Of a stretch of DNA of 64,000 nucleotides, positions 10,237 through 19,404 are shown in pieces; the first letter of the stretch is position 1; every line of letters starts with the position of its first letter. The DNA lies in assembly GCF_900177795.1 (NCBI RefSeq), contig NZ_FXWJ01000002.1, positions 62,001 through 126,000 of the forward strand, given 5' to 3'. The translations under genes were made by a program, and so were the position numbers. The DNA comes from Plantibacter elymi (nom. nud.) (GTDB taxonomy: Bacteria > Actinomycetota > Actinomycetes > Actinomycetales > Microbacteriaceae). The notes beneath the pieces are model-generated. The model searched no databases, had not been told where the DNA came from, and saw only the letters and a program-made list of their open reading frames with translations.

Positions 10237-10288
10237 ACGCGACGGACGCACCGCCGGAACCACGGGGTGCGTCCGGCGCGGCAGGCGG

Positions 10289-10294
10289 TAGAAT
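10289..10294 (+). promoter_or_regulatory. -10 hexamer TAGAAT of the iron-sulfur carrier gene
   Basis: TAGAAT 48 bases before ATG 10342. A start near 10301 leaves a leader with GAGGAG before the ATG. Confidence 0.5.
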
Positions 10295-10341
10295 CTCACA
10301 CAGGCGTCGACCCGGCGCCGCCAGACCTCGCGAGGAGCATC

Positions 10342-10707
10342 ATGAGCGACACCATCCTGACCGAGACCAAGATCGACGCGGCTCACGGCGTCGGCCTGTC
10401 CGACACGGCGGCGCAGAAGGTCAAGAGCCTCCTCGAGCAGGAGGGTCGCGACGACCTCCGTCTCCGCGTGGCCGTCCAGCCGGGTGGGTGCTCGGGCCTC
10501 ATCTACCAGCTGTACTTCGACGAGCGCATGCTCGACGGCGACGCCACGGTCGACTTCGACGGCGTCGAGGTCATCGTCGACAAGATGAGCGTCCCCTACC
10601 TCGACGGCGCCAAGATCGACTTCGAGGACACCATCCAGAAGCAGGGGTTCACCATCGACAACCCCAATGCCGAGGGCAGCTGCGCCTGCGGCGACAGCTT
10701 CCACTGA
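10342..10707 (+). CDS. erpA: A-type iron-sulfur carrier (HesB/IscA/ErpA family)
   Basis: 121-aa carrier that delivers Fe-S clusters to apoproteins. The three invariant Cys are present: one in QPGGCSGL near residue 50 and the pair in SCACGDSFH at the C-terminus. ATG 10342 is set by GAGGAG upstream and by the family length; the longer frame reading through the promoter is rejected. It sits directly upstream of the cytochrome oxidase operon, as in many actinobacteria, separated by a hairpin. The Rieske protein QcrA in this window is a plausible client, which is inference. The symbol erpA is by family resemblance; IscA or SufA-like alternatives cannot be excluded. Confidence 0.88.
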   Translation: MSDTILTETKIDAAHGVGLSDTAAQKVKSLLEQEGRDDLRLRVAVQPGGCSGLIYQLYFDERMLDGDATVDFDGVEVIVDKMSVPYLDGAKIDFEDTIQKQGFTIDNPNAEGSCACGDSFH

Positions 10708-10721
10708 GCCAGATTCTTCCT

Positions 10722-10759
10722 GAAGGGGAAATTACCCGGTCCTGGGTGGTTTCCCCTTC
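10722..10759 (+). terminator. Terminator after the iron-sulfur carrier gene
   Basis: Ten-base stem GAAGGGGAAA / TTTCCCCTTC with an inner ACCC/GGGT pairing, followed by GTCTTTCC. Confidence 0.75.
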
Positions 10760-10823
10760 GTCTTTCCGGTCACGATCCCGCACCGCGGACGCGAATGGTC
10801 CGGCGTTCACCGCCCATCCCCAC

Positions 10824-10829
10824 TAGACT
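10824..10829 (+). promoter_or_regulatory. ctaC -10 hexamer TAGACT
   Basis: TAGACT with a predicted start near 10836. AAAGG at 10856-10860 lies nine bases before GTG 10870, so this operon has a short leader. Confidence 0.5.
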
Positions 10830-10869
10830 GGGGGGCGATCCACAGGTGTGTATTCGAAAGGTTTCAGAG

Positions 10870-11772
10870 GTGCGCTCGACTCGTCGTCTCAGATGGGCTG
10901 CCATTCCGGTCGCAGCCACACTCGCCATAGTCCTGGCGGGTTGTACGCAGGCGGAACTGCATGGTTACCTGCCGGGATTCGTCGAGGGCGAATCTCCCGT
11001 CACGAACCACACGGACCGCATCGCGGGCCTGTGGGTGACGGCATGGCTGGTGCTGCTCGCAGTCGGTGTCATCACGTGGGGGCTCATCATCTGGGCCGTC
11101 ATCGTGTACCGACGCCGCAAGGGGCAGACCGGTCTCCCGGTCCAGCTGCGGTACAACATGCCGATCGAGATCTTCTACACGATCGTCCCGCTCATCCTGG
11201 TCCTCGGCTTCTTCGCATTCACGGCACGCGACCAGAACGCGATCGAGACCCAGTACGAGGATCCCGACGTGGCCATCGAGGTCTTCGCCAAGCAGTGGGC
11301 GTGGGACTTCGTGTACGACGAGGCCGTCAACGGCCAGGACGTCTGGACCGCAGGCGTGCAGGCCGATGAGAAGCCCGGTGGCGTCATCGACCAGGACGCA
11401 CTCCCCACGCTCTACCTGCCCGTCGGCAAGACGGTGAAGATCGCGCTGCAGTCGCGCGACGTCATCCACTCCTTCTGGGTCATCGACTTCCTCTACAAGA
11501 AGGACATGATCCCGGGCAAGACGAACTACATGTCCTTCACCCCTGAGCGCGAGGGCACGTACGCCGGCAAGTGCGCCGAGCTCTGTGGCGAGTACCACTC
11601 GCTCATGCTCTTCAACGTGAAGGTCGTCTCGCAGGCCGAGTACGACAAGCACCTCGAAGACCTGGCCGAGTCGGGCAACATCGGCGACTACGGCACGGAA
11701 TACGATCGCAACAGCAACCTCCCCGGCACCAAGGCGCCGGCAGGTCTCGAAGAGCACGGAGACGGGGAATGA
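10870..11772 (+). CDS. ctaC: Cytochrome c oxidase subunit II
   Basis: CuA subunit of the aa3 oxidase. 300 aa. The start GTG 10870 gives an ideal lipoprotein signal peptide with lipobox LAGC (Cys25), so it is cleaved by LspA and lipid-anchored. Two transmembrane helices follow (about residues 50-75 and 90-112), then the cupredoxin domain with the CuA ligands in [12 protein letters not shown] (about residues 235-246) and the distal His in VIHSFWV. AAAGG precedes the GTG. The stop overlaps the ctaD start (ATGA). In actinobacteria this subunit receives electrons from diheme QcrC, encoded at 17.8 kb, not from soluble cytochrome c. Confidence 0.95.
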   Translation: MRSTRRLRWAAIPVAATLAIVLAGCTQAELHGYLPGFVEGESPVTNHTDRIAGLWVTAWLVLLAVGVITWGLIIWAVIVYRRRKGQTGLPVQLRYNMPIEIFYTIVPLILVLGFFAFTARDQNAIETQYEDPDVAIEVFAKQWAWDFVYDEAVNGQDVWTAGVQADEKPGGVIDQDALPTLYLPVGKTVKIALQSRDVIHSFWVIDFLYKKDMIPGKTNYMSFTPEREGTYAGKCAELCGEYHSLMLFNVKVVSQAEYDKHLEDLAESGNIGDYGTEYDRNSNLPGTKAPAGLEEHGDGE

Positions 11773-13496
11773 CCTCCACCACGCTTCCCGCAGGCCAGGC
11801 GAGCGTCGTCGGACGCACCTCGGTCGAGCGCAAGGGCAACATCCTGGTCAAGTGGATCACCTCCACCGACCACAAGACCATCGGGTACATGTACCTGATC
11901 GCCTCGTTCATCTTCTTCTGCCTCGGCGGCGTGATGGCGCTCATCATCCGCGCCCAGCTCTTCGAGCCCGGCGGCACGATCGTGGAGACCAAGGAGCAGT
12001 ACAACCAGCTCTTCACGATGCACGGCACGATCATGCTCCTCATGTTCGCGACGCCGCTCTTCGCCGGGTTCGCGAACGCGCTCATGCCGCTGCAGATCGG
12101 CGCACCGGACGTCGCCTTCCCGCGACTGAACGCCTTCGCGTTCTGGCTCTACGCCTTCGGTAGCCTCATCGCCGTCGGTGGCTTCCTCACCCCGCAGGGT
12201 GCCGCCGCCTTCGGCTGGTTCGCCTATGCGCCACTGTCGAGTACGACGTTCTCGCCAGGGCTCGGAGGCAATCTCTGGGTCCTCGGCCTGGCGCTCAGCG
12301 GCTTCGGCACCATCCTCGGTGGCGTCAACTTCATCACCACGATCATCACGATGCGCGCTCCCGGCATGACGATGTTCCGCATGCCGATCTTCACGTGGAA
12401 CGTCCTCGTGACGTCCATCCTCGTCCTGATGGCGTTCCCGGTGCTCGCAGCGGCCCTCTTCGGCCTTGCCGCGGACCGCGTGTTCGACGCCCACATCTAC
12501 GACGCGGCCAACGGCGGCGTCATCCTGTGGCAGCACCTGTTCTGGTTCTTCGGGCACCCCGAGGTCTACATCATCGCGCTGCCGTTCTTCGGCATCGTGT
12601 CCGAGATCTTCCCGGTGTTCAGCCGCAAGCCGATCTTCGGCTACAAGACCCTGATCTACGCGACGATCGCGATCGCGGCCCTCTCCGTGACGGTGTGGGC
12701 ACACCACATGTACGTCACCGGATCGGTGCTCCTGCCGTTCTTCGCCCTCATGACGATGCTCATCGCGGTTCCGACCGGCGTGAAGATCTTCAACTGGCTG
12801 GGCACGATGTGGCGCGGTTCGGTCACCTTCGAGACCCCGATGCTCTGGTCGATCGGCTTCCTGATCACCTTCGTCTTCGGTGGACTCACCGGTGTCATCC
12901 TCGCTTCGCCGCCGCTCGACTTCCACGTCTCCGACTCCTACTTCGTCGTGGCGCACTTCCACTACGTCGTGTTCGGCACGGTCGTGTTCGCCATGTTCGC
13001 CGGCTTCTACTTCTGGTGGCCGAAGTGGACGGGCAAGATGCTCAACGAGAAGCTCGGCTACTGGCACTTCTGGCTGCTCTTCATCGGCTTCCACACGACG
13101 TTCCTCATCCAGCACTGGTTGGGCGTCATCGGGTTCCCGCGCCGCTACGCGACGTACTCGCCTGAGGACGGCTTCACCTGGATGAACCAGCTGTCGACCG
13201 TGGGCTCGTTCATCCTCGCCATCTCGCTGCTGCCCTTCTTCCTGAACGTGTACATCACGATTCGGAAGGCTCCTCGAGTCACTGAGGACGACCCGTGGGG
13301 TTACGGTGGATCGCTCGAGTGGGCGACCAGCTCGCCCCCGCCTCGTCACAACTTCGTCTCCATCCCGCGCATCCGCTCGGAGCGCCCGGCCTTCGACCTC
13401 CACCACCCCGAGGTCGGTATCCCGGTCGGCGTCGGTCCCGCGAAGGACGCGCCTGACGCACCCACGCTCGACCTCGACGCCGGAAAGGTGAAGTAG
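11769..13496 (+). CDS. ctaD: Cytochrome c oxidase subunit I
   Basis: Catalytic subunit of the aa3 oxidase, 575 aa, twelve or so transmembrane helices. It carries the CuB His and cross-linked Tyr in FGHPEVY, the CuB His pair in VWAHHMY, and the heme a / a3 ligands in HFHYVVFG. An actinobacterial C-terminal extension (from [15 protein letters not shown]) of about 65 residues lies in the cytosol. The start ATG overlaps the ctaC stop by four bases. Longer in-frame starts inside ctaC are rejected. ctaF follows five bases later. Confidence 0.97.
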   Translation: MTSTTLPAGQASVVGRTSVERKGNILVKWITSTDHKTIGYMYLIASFIFFCLGGVMALIIRAQLFEPGGTIVETKEQYNQLFTMHGTIMLLMFATPLFAGFANALMPLQIGAPDVAFPRLNAFAFWLYAFGSLIAVGGFLTPQGAAAFGWFAYAPLSSTTFSPGLGGNLWVLGLALSGFGTILGGVNFITTIITMRAPGMTMFRMPIFTWNVLVTSILVLMAFPVLAAALFGLAADRVFDAHIYDAANGGVILWQHLFWFFGHPEVYIIALPFFGIVSEIFPVFSRKPIFGYKTLIYATIAIAALSVTVWAHHMYVTGSVLLPFFALMTMLIAVPTGVKIFNWLGTMWRGSVTFETPMLWSIGFLITFVFGGLTGVILASPPLDFHVSDSYFVVAHFHYVVFGTVVFAMFAGFYFWWPKWTGKMLNEKLGYWHFWLLFIGFHTTFLIQHWLGVIGFPRRYATYSPEDGFTWMNQLSTVGSFILAISLLPFFLNVYITIRKAPRVTEDDPWGYGGSLEWATSSPPPRHNFVSIPRIRSERPAFDLHHPEVGIPVGVGPAKDAPDAPTLDLDAGKVK

Positions 13497-13501
13497 CCGC
13501 C

Positions 13502-13924
13502 ATGCGCGCCAATATCATCCTCTTCACGATCCTGACGGTGTTCTGCGCCCTCCTCTGCGCGGTCTACACGGTGTGGTCGCTCGTCGACCCGCTGCACGGC
13601 CGGGTCGAATGGGTCGGCACGGTCACCCTGGCTCTCGCCGCGATCCTGAGCGCCTTCCTCGGCTTCTATCTCAGTCGGGTGCACAAAAGCCAGGGCGCAG
13701 AGCTCCCCGAGGACACGCTGACGGCCAACATCGACGACGGCGACCCGGAGATCGGGCACTTCAGCCCGTGGAGCTGGTGGCCCATCATCCTCGCCGGTGC
13801 GTGCGGTCTGCTCGTACTCGGTCTGGCGGTCGGGTTCTGGATCGCGATCATCGGCATCCCGCTGGTCGTCATCGCGGTCGTCGGTTGGAACTACGAGTAC
13901 TACCGCGGATACTTCGCACGCTGA
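13502..13924 (+). CDS. ctaF: Cytochrome c oxidase subunit IV, actinobacterial type
   Basis: 140-aa membrane protein with four predicted helices: two at residues ~1-60, then after a polar segment (ELPEDTLTAN) two from ~88 to ~130. It ends WNYEYYRGYFAR; the family signature FSPWSWWP is present. CtaF is the small fourth subunit found in actinobacterial aa3 oxidases and packs in the bcc-aa3 supercomplex. Directly downstream of ctaD and overlapping the following GNAT gene by one base. Confidence 0.93.
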   Translation: MRANIILFTILTVFCALLCAVYTVWSLVDPLHGRVEWVGTVTLALAAILSAFLGFYLSRVHKSQGAELPEDTLTANIDDGDPEIGHFSPWSWWPIILAGACGLLVLGLAVGFWIAIIGIPLVVIAVVGWNYEYYRGYFAR

Positions 13925-14376
13925 TGGTCGCCTCGTTCAGCATCCGTCGTGGTCAGCCCGACGACCGTTCAGCCGTCTTCGCGCTGGCCGGCCAGCTGAT
14001 CACCGGGTCCATCCCGCCTGCTGCGGACGACTTCATGGCGGCGTACAACAACGTCATGCGCCCTCGTGAAGACGAGACCAACGTGCTGTACGTTGCGCTC
14101 GACGAAGCGAACCGCGTTGTCGGATACACCCTGATGACGGTGTCGCGGCTGCTGCACGCGGCCGGCCTGACCGCCCACCTGCAGGAGCTCGTCGTCGACG
14201 AGACCGCCCGCGGCGCCGGCATCGGATCGGCCCTCGTCGAGGCGAACGAGCACTATGCCGTCGAGCGCGGTGCGCGCCAGCTGACGATGTCCACCTCTCG
14301 AGCCGGCGACTTCTACCGTCGTCTCGGTTACAACGTGACGGCGGAGTTCTACAAGAAGATCCTCCCGCTGGGCTGA
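13924..14376 (+). CDS. GNAT family N-acetyltransferase
   Basis: 150-aa single-domain GNAT. The acetyl-CoA loop reads ARGAGIGSALVE (motif A, R/Q-x-x-G-x-G/A) after the strand LQELVVDE, and FYRRLGY near the C-terminus is the usual motif B end. Substrate unknown. The start ATG overlaps the ctaF stop by one base (TGATG), so it is probably translated from the oxidase mRNA. Whether it acts on the oxidase, on a metabolite or on an antibiotic cannot be told from sequence. A strong terminator follows. Confidence 0.8.
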   Translation: MVASFSIRRGQPDDRSAVFALAGQLITGSIPPAADDFMAAYNNVMRPREDETNVLYVALDEANRVVGYTLMTVSRLLHAAGLTAHLQELVVDETARGAGIGSALVEANEHYAVERGARQLTMSTSRAGDFYRRLGYNVTAEFYKKILPLG

Positions 14377-14390
14377 TCCAGAAGCTGTCA

Positions 14391-14427
14391 ACGAAGAGCC
14401 CCCGAGCCATGCTCGGGGGCTCTTCGT
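14391..14427 (+). terminator. Terminator of the ctaCDF-GNAT operon
   Basis: Perfect 17-bp stem (14391-14407 with 14411-14427), three-base loop, followed by GTTCTGGTTCTC. Confidence 0.85.
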
Positions 14428-14585
14428 GTTCTGGTTCTCGCTGGGACGAGGAGAACGAGCAGCCGGCTTGGTTGCGAGGGCCGCCCCCGAAGGTCGTGAG
14501 CGTCACCCTTCCGGACGGCGAGGATTCACGGTGGGAGCCGTACTCCGGTGACGCCTCCTCACGCCTGAGAGACCGGGGGCATGAG

Positions 14586-14980
14586 CCCGGTCTGGAGTGT
14601 GTCGAGGCTCACGCGCCTCCCGCAGATGTCTCAGCGTGCGTATCCCAGAGACCCTGGCGCAGACGGCCCTGTCGGGGGGGCACACGCCGCCCTCAGACGG
14701 CTCAGTATGCGTACGAAGACACACACCCCTGGCGCGGGTATTCCGGCCCCTGAGCCCGTCGATGGGCAGCTGTAGTCCTGTGTGTCCTCGGTACGGCCCC
14801 GATCACCCTGGGTCGGGAACGTCGGCCCCGGGGACGGTCGATCGGCTCACATCGTCTGCTGTCGCGCAGGAAGGCCGGTGAAACGCGGGGGAGGGAACGC
14901 CGGTCCCCTGAGCTTGTCGAAGGGTTCACCTCGTCCGCAGCTGCCTTCGGCGCCCGGAGAACGGGGGAGAGGGACCCCTC
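14586..14980. repeat. Decayed tandem repeat with ~78-bp period
   Basis: The core CGGYCCC followed by a GTCGA-like block and a TCAC block recurs at 14744, 14823 and 14901 (spacing 79 and 78). Weaker copies align near 14587 and 14664, and perhaps 14510. The units at 14823 and 14901 agree best, over most of their length, including GGGAACG just before each core. Copies are diverged and show no conserved reading frame. Confidence 0.55.
14902..14924 (+). repeat. Dispersed motif, copy 1 (GGTCC[C]CTGAGCYTGTCGAAGGG)
   Basis: Near-identical to the copy at 46601-46622, with one extra C and one Y substitution. A more diverged form is at 14745-14766. All copies seen are intergenic. Confidence 0.65.
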
Positions 14981-15044
14981 GGACGTCCGCAACCGCACGC
15001 GTCCCACCGCGGCGCGGTTCGGCGATCCGCGCCCTCAACGACGA

Positions 15045-15076
15045 AAGCCCCGCAGTCCGTGAGGACTGCGGGGCTT
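15045..15076 (-). terminator. Terminator of the ctaE-qcrCAB operon
   Basis: 14-bp perfect stem (15045-15058 with 15063-15076) and a four-base loop, just downstream of qcrB on the minus strand; the T-rich side reads CTTTCGTCG. Confidence 0.8.
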
Positions 15077-15090
15077 CCAAGAGGATCCGC

Positions 15091-16725
15091 CTAGTGGTGG
15101 TCGCCGTGGGAACGTTCGATCTCCGTGTTGGTGACCGGAGCGATCCGATCTTCGAAGAACCAGCGGGACATCGCGGCGCGAGCCTTCTGGACACCAGTGA
15201 TCTTGCCCTTGGCGTTCGGACGGATCATCAACGGCTTGTGGTCGTCGTAGCTCGCGAGGCGCCAGCGCTCGTACTCGTCGACGGGCTCGTGGACCTCGAT
15301 GAACTCGCCACCGGGGAGGCGGACGATGCGCCCGGTCTCGTAGCCGTGGAGGAGGATCTCGCGATCCTTCTTCTGCAGGGCCAGGCAGGTGCGCTTCGCG
15401 ATGAAGTAGGCGATGAACGGTCCGAGGATGAGGATCGCCTGCAGCGTGTGGATCACGCCCTCCATCGTCACCTTGAAGTGCGTGGCGATGATGTCCGAGC
15501 TCGCAGCAGCCCAGAGGGCGGCGTAGAAGGTGACACCGGCAGCACCGATGGCGGTGCGGGTCGGCGCGTTGCGCGGACGGTCGAGGATGTGGTGCTCGCG
15601 CTTGTCGCCCGTGATCCACGCCTCGACGAACGGGTAGATGAACACCGTGACGATGAACAGGCCCAGGACGAGGACGGGAAGGATGATGTTGAACGAGAAC
15701 GTGTGATCCCAGAGGACGAACTCGAGGTGCGGCGGAACCAGCCGGAGCGCGCCGTCGGCGAACCCGATGTACCAGTCAGGCTGCGTACCCGCCGAGACCG
15801 GGGAGGGGTCGTACGGACCGTAGTTCCAGATCGGGTTGATCGTGAACAGCGAGGCGATGAGCATCACGACACCGAAGACGATGAAGAAGAAGCCACCGGC
15901 CTTCGCCGCGTAGACGGGGAGGACGGGGAATCCGACCACGTTCTGCTCGGTGCGACCGGCGCCCGGGAACTGCGTGTGCTTGTGCACGACGACGAACACC
16001 AGGTGCAGGGCGATGAAGAGCAGCACCAGCGCCGGCAGGAGCAGGATGTGGAGCGTGTAGAGGCGGCCGACGATGTCGGTGCCCGGGAACTCTCCACCGA
16101 ACAGCAGGAAGGTCGTCCAGGTACCGATGATGGGCAGGCCCTTGACCATGCCGTCGATGATCCGCAGACCGTTACCGGAGAGCAGGTCGTCGGGCAGCGA
16201 GTACCCGGTGAAGCCCTCGGCCATGGCCAGGATGAACAGGACGAAACCGATCACCCAGTTCAGCTCACGCGGCTTGCGGAACGCACCGGTGAAGAAGATG
16301 CGCAGCATGTGCAGGCCGATGGACGCCACGAACAGCAGGGCCGCCCAGTGGTGCACCTGACGCATCAGGAGGCCGCCGCGGATGTCGAAGGAGATGTCGA
16401 GCGTCGACGCCATGGCGACGGACATCTCGATGTTCTTCAGCGGGACGAAGGACCCGTCGTAGTGGACCTCCGCCATCGATGCCTGGAAGAAGAAGGTGAG
16501 GAAGGAGCCCGACAGCAGGATGATGACGAAGCTGTAGAGCGCCACCTCGCCGAGGAGGAACGACCAGTGGTCGGGGAAGATCTTGCGGCCGAACTCCTTG
16601 ACGGCGACCGAGATGGACGTCCGTTCTTCGAGGTAGTTCGCTGCGGCGCCGGTGAATCCACCGGAGCTCTTCGCCGGAGCGGCCTTGGCCTGCTCAGGGG
16701 CGCGTGTTGCGGTCGAGGTGCTCAA
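15091..16725 (-). CDS. qcrB: Cytochrome bc1 complex cytochrome b subunit
   Basis: Quinol-oxidising diheme cytochrome b of the bcc complex, 544 aa. Heme-ligand region VHHWAALLFVASIGLHM at about residues 124-140 and a second His pair further on; the Qo-site motif is PDWY, the actinobacterial form of PEWY. The long C-terminal extension after the eighth helix (ILLHGYETGRIVRLPGGEF) is typical of actinobacterial QcrB. The start is taken as TTG 16725, overlapping the qcrA stop as TTGA; upstream in-frame codons lie inside qcrA, and this choice gives the family length. Last gene of the operon ctaE-qcrC-qcrA-qcrB. Confidence 0.93.
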   Translation of the reverse strand: MSTSTATRAPEQAKAAPAKSSGGFTGAAANYLEERTSISVAVKEFGRKIFPDHWSFLLGEVALYSFVIILLSGSFLTFFFQASMAEVHYDGSFVPLKNIEMSVAMASTLDISFDIRGGLLMRQVHHWAALLFVASIGLHMLRIFFTGAFRKPRELNWVIGFVLFILAMAEGFTGYSLPDDLLSGNGLRIIDGMVKGLPIIGTWTTFLLFGGEFPGTDIVGRLYTLHILLLPALVLLFIALHLVFVVVHKHTQFPGAGRTEQNVVGFPVLPVYAAKAGGFFFIVFGVVMLIASLFTINPIWNYGPYDPSPVSAGTQPDWYIGFADGALRLVPPHLEFVLWDHTFSFNIILPVLVLGLFIVTVFIYPFVEAWITGDKREHHILDRPRNAPTRTAIGAAGVTFYAALWAAASSDIIATHFKVTMEGVIHTLQAILILGPFIAYFIAKRTCLALQKKDREILLHGYETGRIVRLPGGEFIEVHEPVDEYERWRLASYDDHKPLMIRPNAKGKITGVQKARAAMSRWFFEDRIAPVTNTEIERSHGDHH

Positions 16726-17807
16726 TGACGCTCCCAGAAGCTCGGGCCGACAGGTTCGTGGAAGTCGCTCCGCGCGACGAGGTAGCCCTCGTCGTCGACG
16801 GTGATCGGCAGCTGCGGAAGCGGCCGGGCGGCCGGTCCGAAGATGACCGCGCAGTGGTTCGTGACATCGAACTGCGACTGGTGGCAGGGGCAGAGGAGGT
16901 GGTGCGTCTGCTGCTCGTAGAGCGCGACCGGACAACCGACGTGCGTGCACACCTTGGAGTAGGCGACGATGCCGTCGTAGGACCAGTCCTTCTTGGACTC
17001 CTCCTCGACGAGGTCTTCGGGCTTCAGCCGCATGAGCAGCACGATCGCCTTCGCCTTCTCGTTGAGGACGTGGTCGGCCTCGTGGAGGTTCTCGGGGATC
17101 ACGTGGAACGCGCTACCGAGGGTCACGTCGGACGCCTTGATAGGCGTACCGGAAGGGTCGCGGGCGAGGCGCGTGCCTTCCTTCCACATGGTGTGCTGCA
17201 TGAGCTCGACGGGGTCTTCGTCGTACGGCGCGAGGCCGCGGAACAGCGCGATGCCCGGGAGCGGGAAGACGATGAGCGAGCCGATGAGGCTGTTGCGGAT
17301 GAGCGCGCGCCGTCCGATACCGGACTCGACGTTCGCCTGGTGCATGATCTCCACCGCGCGATCACGGCTGGCCTGGTTGCCGCCGACCTTGTGACGGTAG
17401 TCGATGCCCTCTTCGTCGTGCATGAGGGCCTTGCCCCAGTGCACGGCGCCGATACCGATCGCGAGCAGGGCCAACGCCATGCCGAGACCGATGAACAGGT
17501 TGTTCAGGCGGACCGAGGCGATGTCCTCGGGCTCGATCGGGAACGCCATGTAGGCGGCGACCGCCCAGACGCTGCCGGCGATCGACAGGTAGAAGAGGGT
17601 GTAGACGGCGCGCTCGGCCCGCTTGTCCTTCTTGGGGTCGAGGTCCGTGACGCGCTTCCGGTGCGGAGGCAGGCCGGGGTCGACGACGGCGTCGCGGGAG
17701 ATGACCCCGGTACCGGTCGCGACCTGCAGCTCCTGCCCGTGGGCGGACGGATCGGCAGACGAGTCGGCGGCTGGGTGACCCGAGCCGCTCGAGTTGTCGT
17801 GAGCCAT
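16722..17807 (-). CDS. qcrA: Rieske iron-sulfur subunit of the bc1 complex
   Basis: 361-aa Rieske protein that takes electrons from quinol in the bcc complex. Three N-terminal transmembrane helices (about residues 60-185) are the actinobacterial arrangement. The [2Fe-2S] ligands are in CTHVGCPV and CPCHQSQF, followed by the GPAARPLPQLP loop. The start ATG 17807 has AAGGAG six bases upstream; the longer frame that reads back through qcrC is rejected. Ends at a TGA overlapping the qcrB start. Confidence 0.95.
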   Translation of the reverse strand: MAHDNSSGSGHPAADSSADPSAHGQELQVATGTGVISRDAVVDPGLPPHRKRVTDLDPKKDKRAERAVYTLFYLSIAGSVWAVAAYMAFPIEPEDIASVRLNNLFIGLGMALALLAIGIGAVHWGKALMHDEEGIDYRHKVGGNQASRDRAVEIMHQANVESGIGRRALIRNSLIGSLIVFPLPGIALFRGLAPYDEDPVELMQHTMWKEGTRLARDPSGTPIKASDVTLGSAFHVIPENLHEADHVLNEKAKAIVLLMRLKPEDLVEEESKKDWSYDGIVAYSKVCTHVGCPVALYEQQTHHLLCPCHQSQFDVTNHCAVIFGPAARPLPQLPITVDDEGYLVARSDFHEPVGPSFWERH

Positions 17808-17842
17808 GGTGCTCCTTCTTACGTGTTGTCGATCCGCGTCGG

Positions 17843-18700
17843 TCAGTTCGACTTCGCGGTGATCCAGACGGTGAGGGCCACGATCGAGCCGAGGCCGAAG
17901 ATCCAGAGGAACAGGCCCTCGGAGACGGGGCCGAGCGAGCCGAGGTCGTTGCCGCCCGGTGACGGGTTCTTCTCCATGAACTTGAGCGCGGTGATGATGT
18001 CGCGCTTGTCCTCGGGGGAGAGGTTCATGTCGTTGAAGACGGGCATGTTCTGCGGGCCGGTGATCATGGCCTCGTAGATGTGGGCGGCGCTGACGCCGAC
18101 GAGCGAGGGAGCGTACTTGCCCTCGGTCAGGGCGCCACCGGCGGCTGCGACGTTGTGGCACATCGCGCAGTTGATGCGGAAGAGCTGTGCACCGTTGGAG
18201 GCGTCGCCCTCACCGTCGAGGTACTGCTCCTCGGGGATCTCCGGGCCGGGTGCGACCGAGGCGACGTAGGCCGCGAGGGAGGAGATCTGCTCCTCGGTGA
18301 ACTGCACGGGCTTCTCCGGGGCCTGCGGGCCCTGGTTCTGCAGCGGCATCCGGCCGGTGCCGACCTGGAAGTCGACGGCGGCGGCACCGACGCCGAGGAG
18401 GCTCGGTCCGGCGGTCGTGCCCTGCATGTCGAGGCCGTGGCAGGTGGCGCAGTTCGCGGAGAAGAGCTTCTCGCCCTCGTCGACGGAGGCCTGCGACTTG
18501 GCGGCGGCGACGGGCTCTGCGCTGGCCGTGCTGACGCTGACGGCTGCGTAGGCGCCACCGGTCACGAGGAGGCCGATCGCGAGCAGCGCCGCCGATGCGA
18601 ACGGGCTGCGGCGGCCGCTCTTGCGCGTGGCGCGGGCGGCCTTCTTGGACGCCTTGGTGGTCGTCGTCTGGGTGGGGTCAGTCTTCATGGAGTCAGTCAT
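17843..18700 (-). CDS. qcrC: Diheme cytochrome c subunit QcrC of the bc1 complex
   Basis: 285 aa. An N-terminal basic Lys/Thr-rich tail, a transmembrane anchor at about residues 34-55, then two cytochrome c domains with CATCH (Cys84-His88) and CAMCH (Cys178-His182), each followed by a Met ligand region, and a C-terminal transmembrane helix (about 258-280). In actinobacteria QcrC replaces soluble cytochrome c and passes electrons directly to CuA of CtaC. ATG 18700 is six bases after the ctaE stop; an internal ATG at 18688 is a possible alternative start because no strong ribosome binding site precedes either. Confidence 0.95.
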   Translation of the reverse strand: MTDSMKTDPTQTTTTKASKKAARATRKSGRRSPFASAALLAIGLLVTGGAYAAVSVSTASAEPVAAAKSQASVDEGEKLFSANCATCHGLDMQGTTAGPSLLGVGAAAVDFQVGTGRMPLQNQGPQAPEKPVQFTEEQISSLAAYVASVAPGPEIPEEQYLDGEGDASNGAQLFRINCAMCHNVAAAGGALTEGKYAPSLVGVSAAHIYEAMITGPQNMPVFNDMNLSPEDKRDIITALKFMEKNPSPGGNDLGSLGPVSEGLFLWIFGLGSIVALTVWITAKSN

Positions 18701-18706
18701 TCCGGG

Positions 18707-19336
18707 TCAGCGCAGGATGTAGATGACGAAGTAGAGGCCGATCCACACGACGTCGACGAAGTGCCAGTAGTACGAGACGACGATGGCGCTCGTCGCCTCC
18801 TTGTGGCCGAATCGTTTGACGGCGTAGGCACGGCCGATCACGAGGAGGAAGGCGATGAGGCCGCCGGTCACGTGCAGGCCGTGGAAGCCGGTCGTGAGGT
18901 AGAACGCCGAGCCGTACGCGTTCGAGCTGAGGGAGATGCCCTCGCTGACGAGCGTCGCGTACTCGAGGATCTGGCCGGAGACGAACACGGCGCCCAGGGC
19001 GTAGGTGAGGAAGAACCATTCGACCATGCCCCACTTGCGCGGGCTCCAGCCAGTCATGCGGGGCTGCATGCGCTCCGCTGCGAAGACGCCGAACTGGCAC
19101 GTGAACGACGAGGACACGAGGATGATCGTGTTGATCGTCGAGTACGGGACGTTCAGGCGACCGGCCTCGGCCGCCCACAGCTCGGGGGCCATCGATCGCA
19201 GCGTGAAGTAGATCGCGAAGAGGCCGGCGAAGAACATGACCTCGCTGCCCAGCCAGACGATCGTTCCAACCGCGACCGTGTTCGGTCGGTTGATCCGGGG
19301 CGCGCTCGGCGCAAGGTTGATTGAGGTGCTCGTCAC
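18707..19336 (-). CDS. ctaE: Cytochrome c oxidase subunit III
   Basis: 209-aa, five-helix subunit III lacking the first two helices of the long form, as in other Gram-positives. Family blocks: [12 protein letters not shown] with the conserved Glu, [10 protein letters not shown], and [22 protein letters not shown] at the very end. GTG 19336 is chosen because a -10 hexamer CATAAT ends six bases before it, giving a leaderless message; the extra 19 codons upstream would cover that promoter. First gene of ctaE-qcrC-qcrA-qcrB, and thus split from ctaCDF by the gene-free zone. Confidence 0.95.
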   Translation of the reverse strand: MTSTSINLAPSAPRINRPNTVAVGTIVWLGSEVMFFAGLFAIYFTLRSMAPELWAAEAGRLNVPYSTINTIILVSSSFTCQFGVFAAERMQPRMTGWSPRKWGMVEWFFLTYALGAVFVSGQILEYATLVSEGISLSSNAYGSAFYLTTGFHGLHVTGGLIAFLLVIGRAYAVKRFGHKEATSAIVVSYYWHFVDVVWIGLYFVIYILR

Positions 19337-19342
19337 CCCTCC

Positions 19343-19348
19343 ATTATG
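19343..19348 (-). promoter_or_regulatory. ctaE -10 hexamer CATAAT
   Basis: On the minus strand CATAAT is followed by six bases and the GTG start, so the operon mRNA is predicted to be leaderless. Confidence 0.6.
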
Positions 19349-19404
19349 GCCGAAAGCCGGAGCGGTTTTTCGCATTTCGGGGGCGGCGAGCACGCTCGGA
19401 TCAG

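Larger units (their letters stand above)
14428..15044. other. Gene-free convergent zone between the cta and qcr operons
   Basis: About 620 bases between two terminators. Open frames exist on both strands but have no ribosome binding sites, no promoter and no recognisable protein. It holds a perfect 8-bp hairpin (14570-14577 with 14586-14593), a decayed tandem repeat, and two forms of the dispersed CCTGAGC-TGTCGA-GG motif. Probably non-coding. Confidence 0.7.

Noticed and set aside
14409-14775. Open frames in the zone between the cta and qcr operons
   Set aside because: They overlap each other and the GNAT terminator, have no start signals, and run across the decayed tandem repeat out of phase.
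14586-14980. CRISPR array
   Set aside because: Units are diverged throughout, there is no alternation of identical repeats and unique spacers, and no cas genes are present.
16722-18161. N-terminally extended QcrA reading back through qcrC
   Set aside because: The extra ~118 residues are antisense-like Arg/His-rich sequence in the wrong frame of qcrC; ATG 17807 has AAGGAG and gives the family length.
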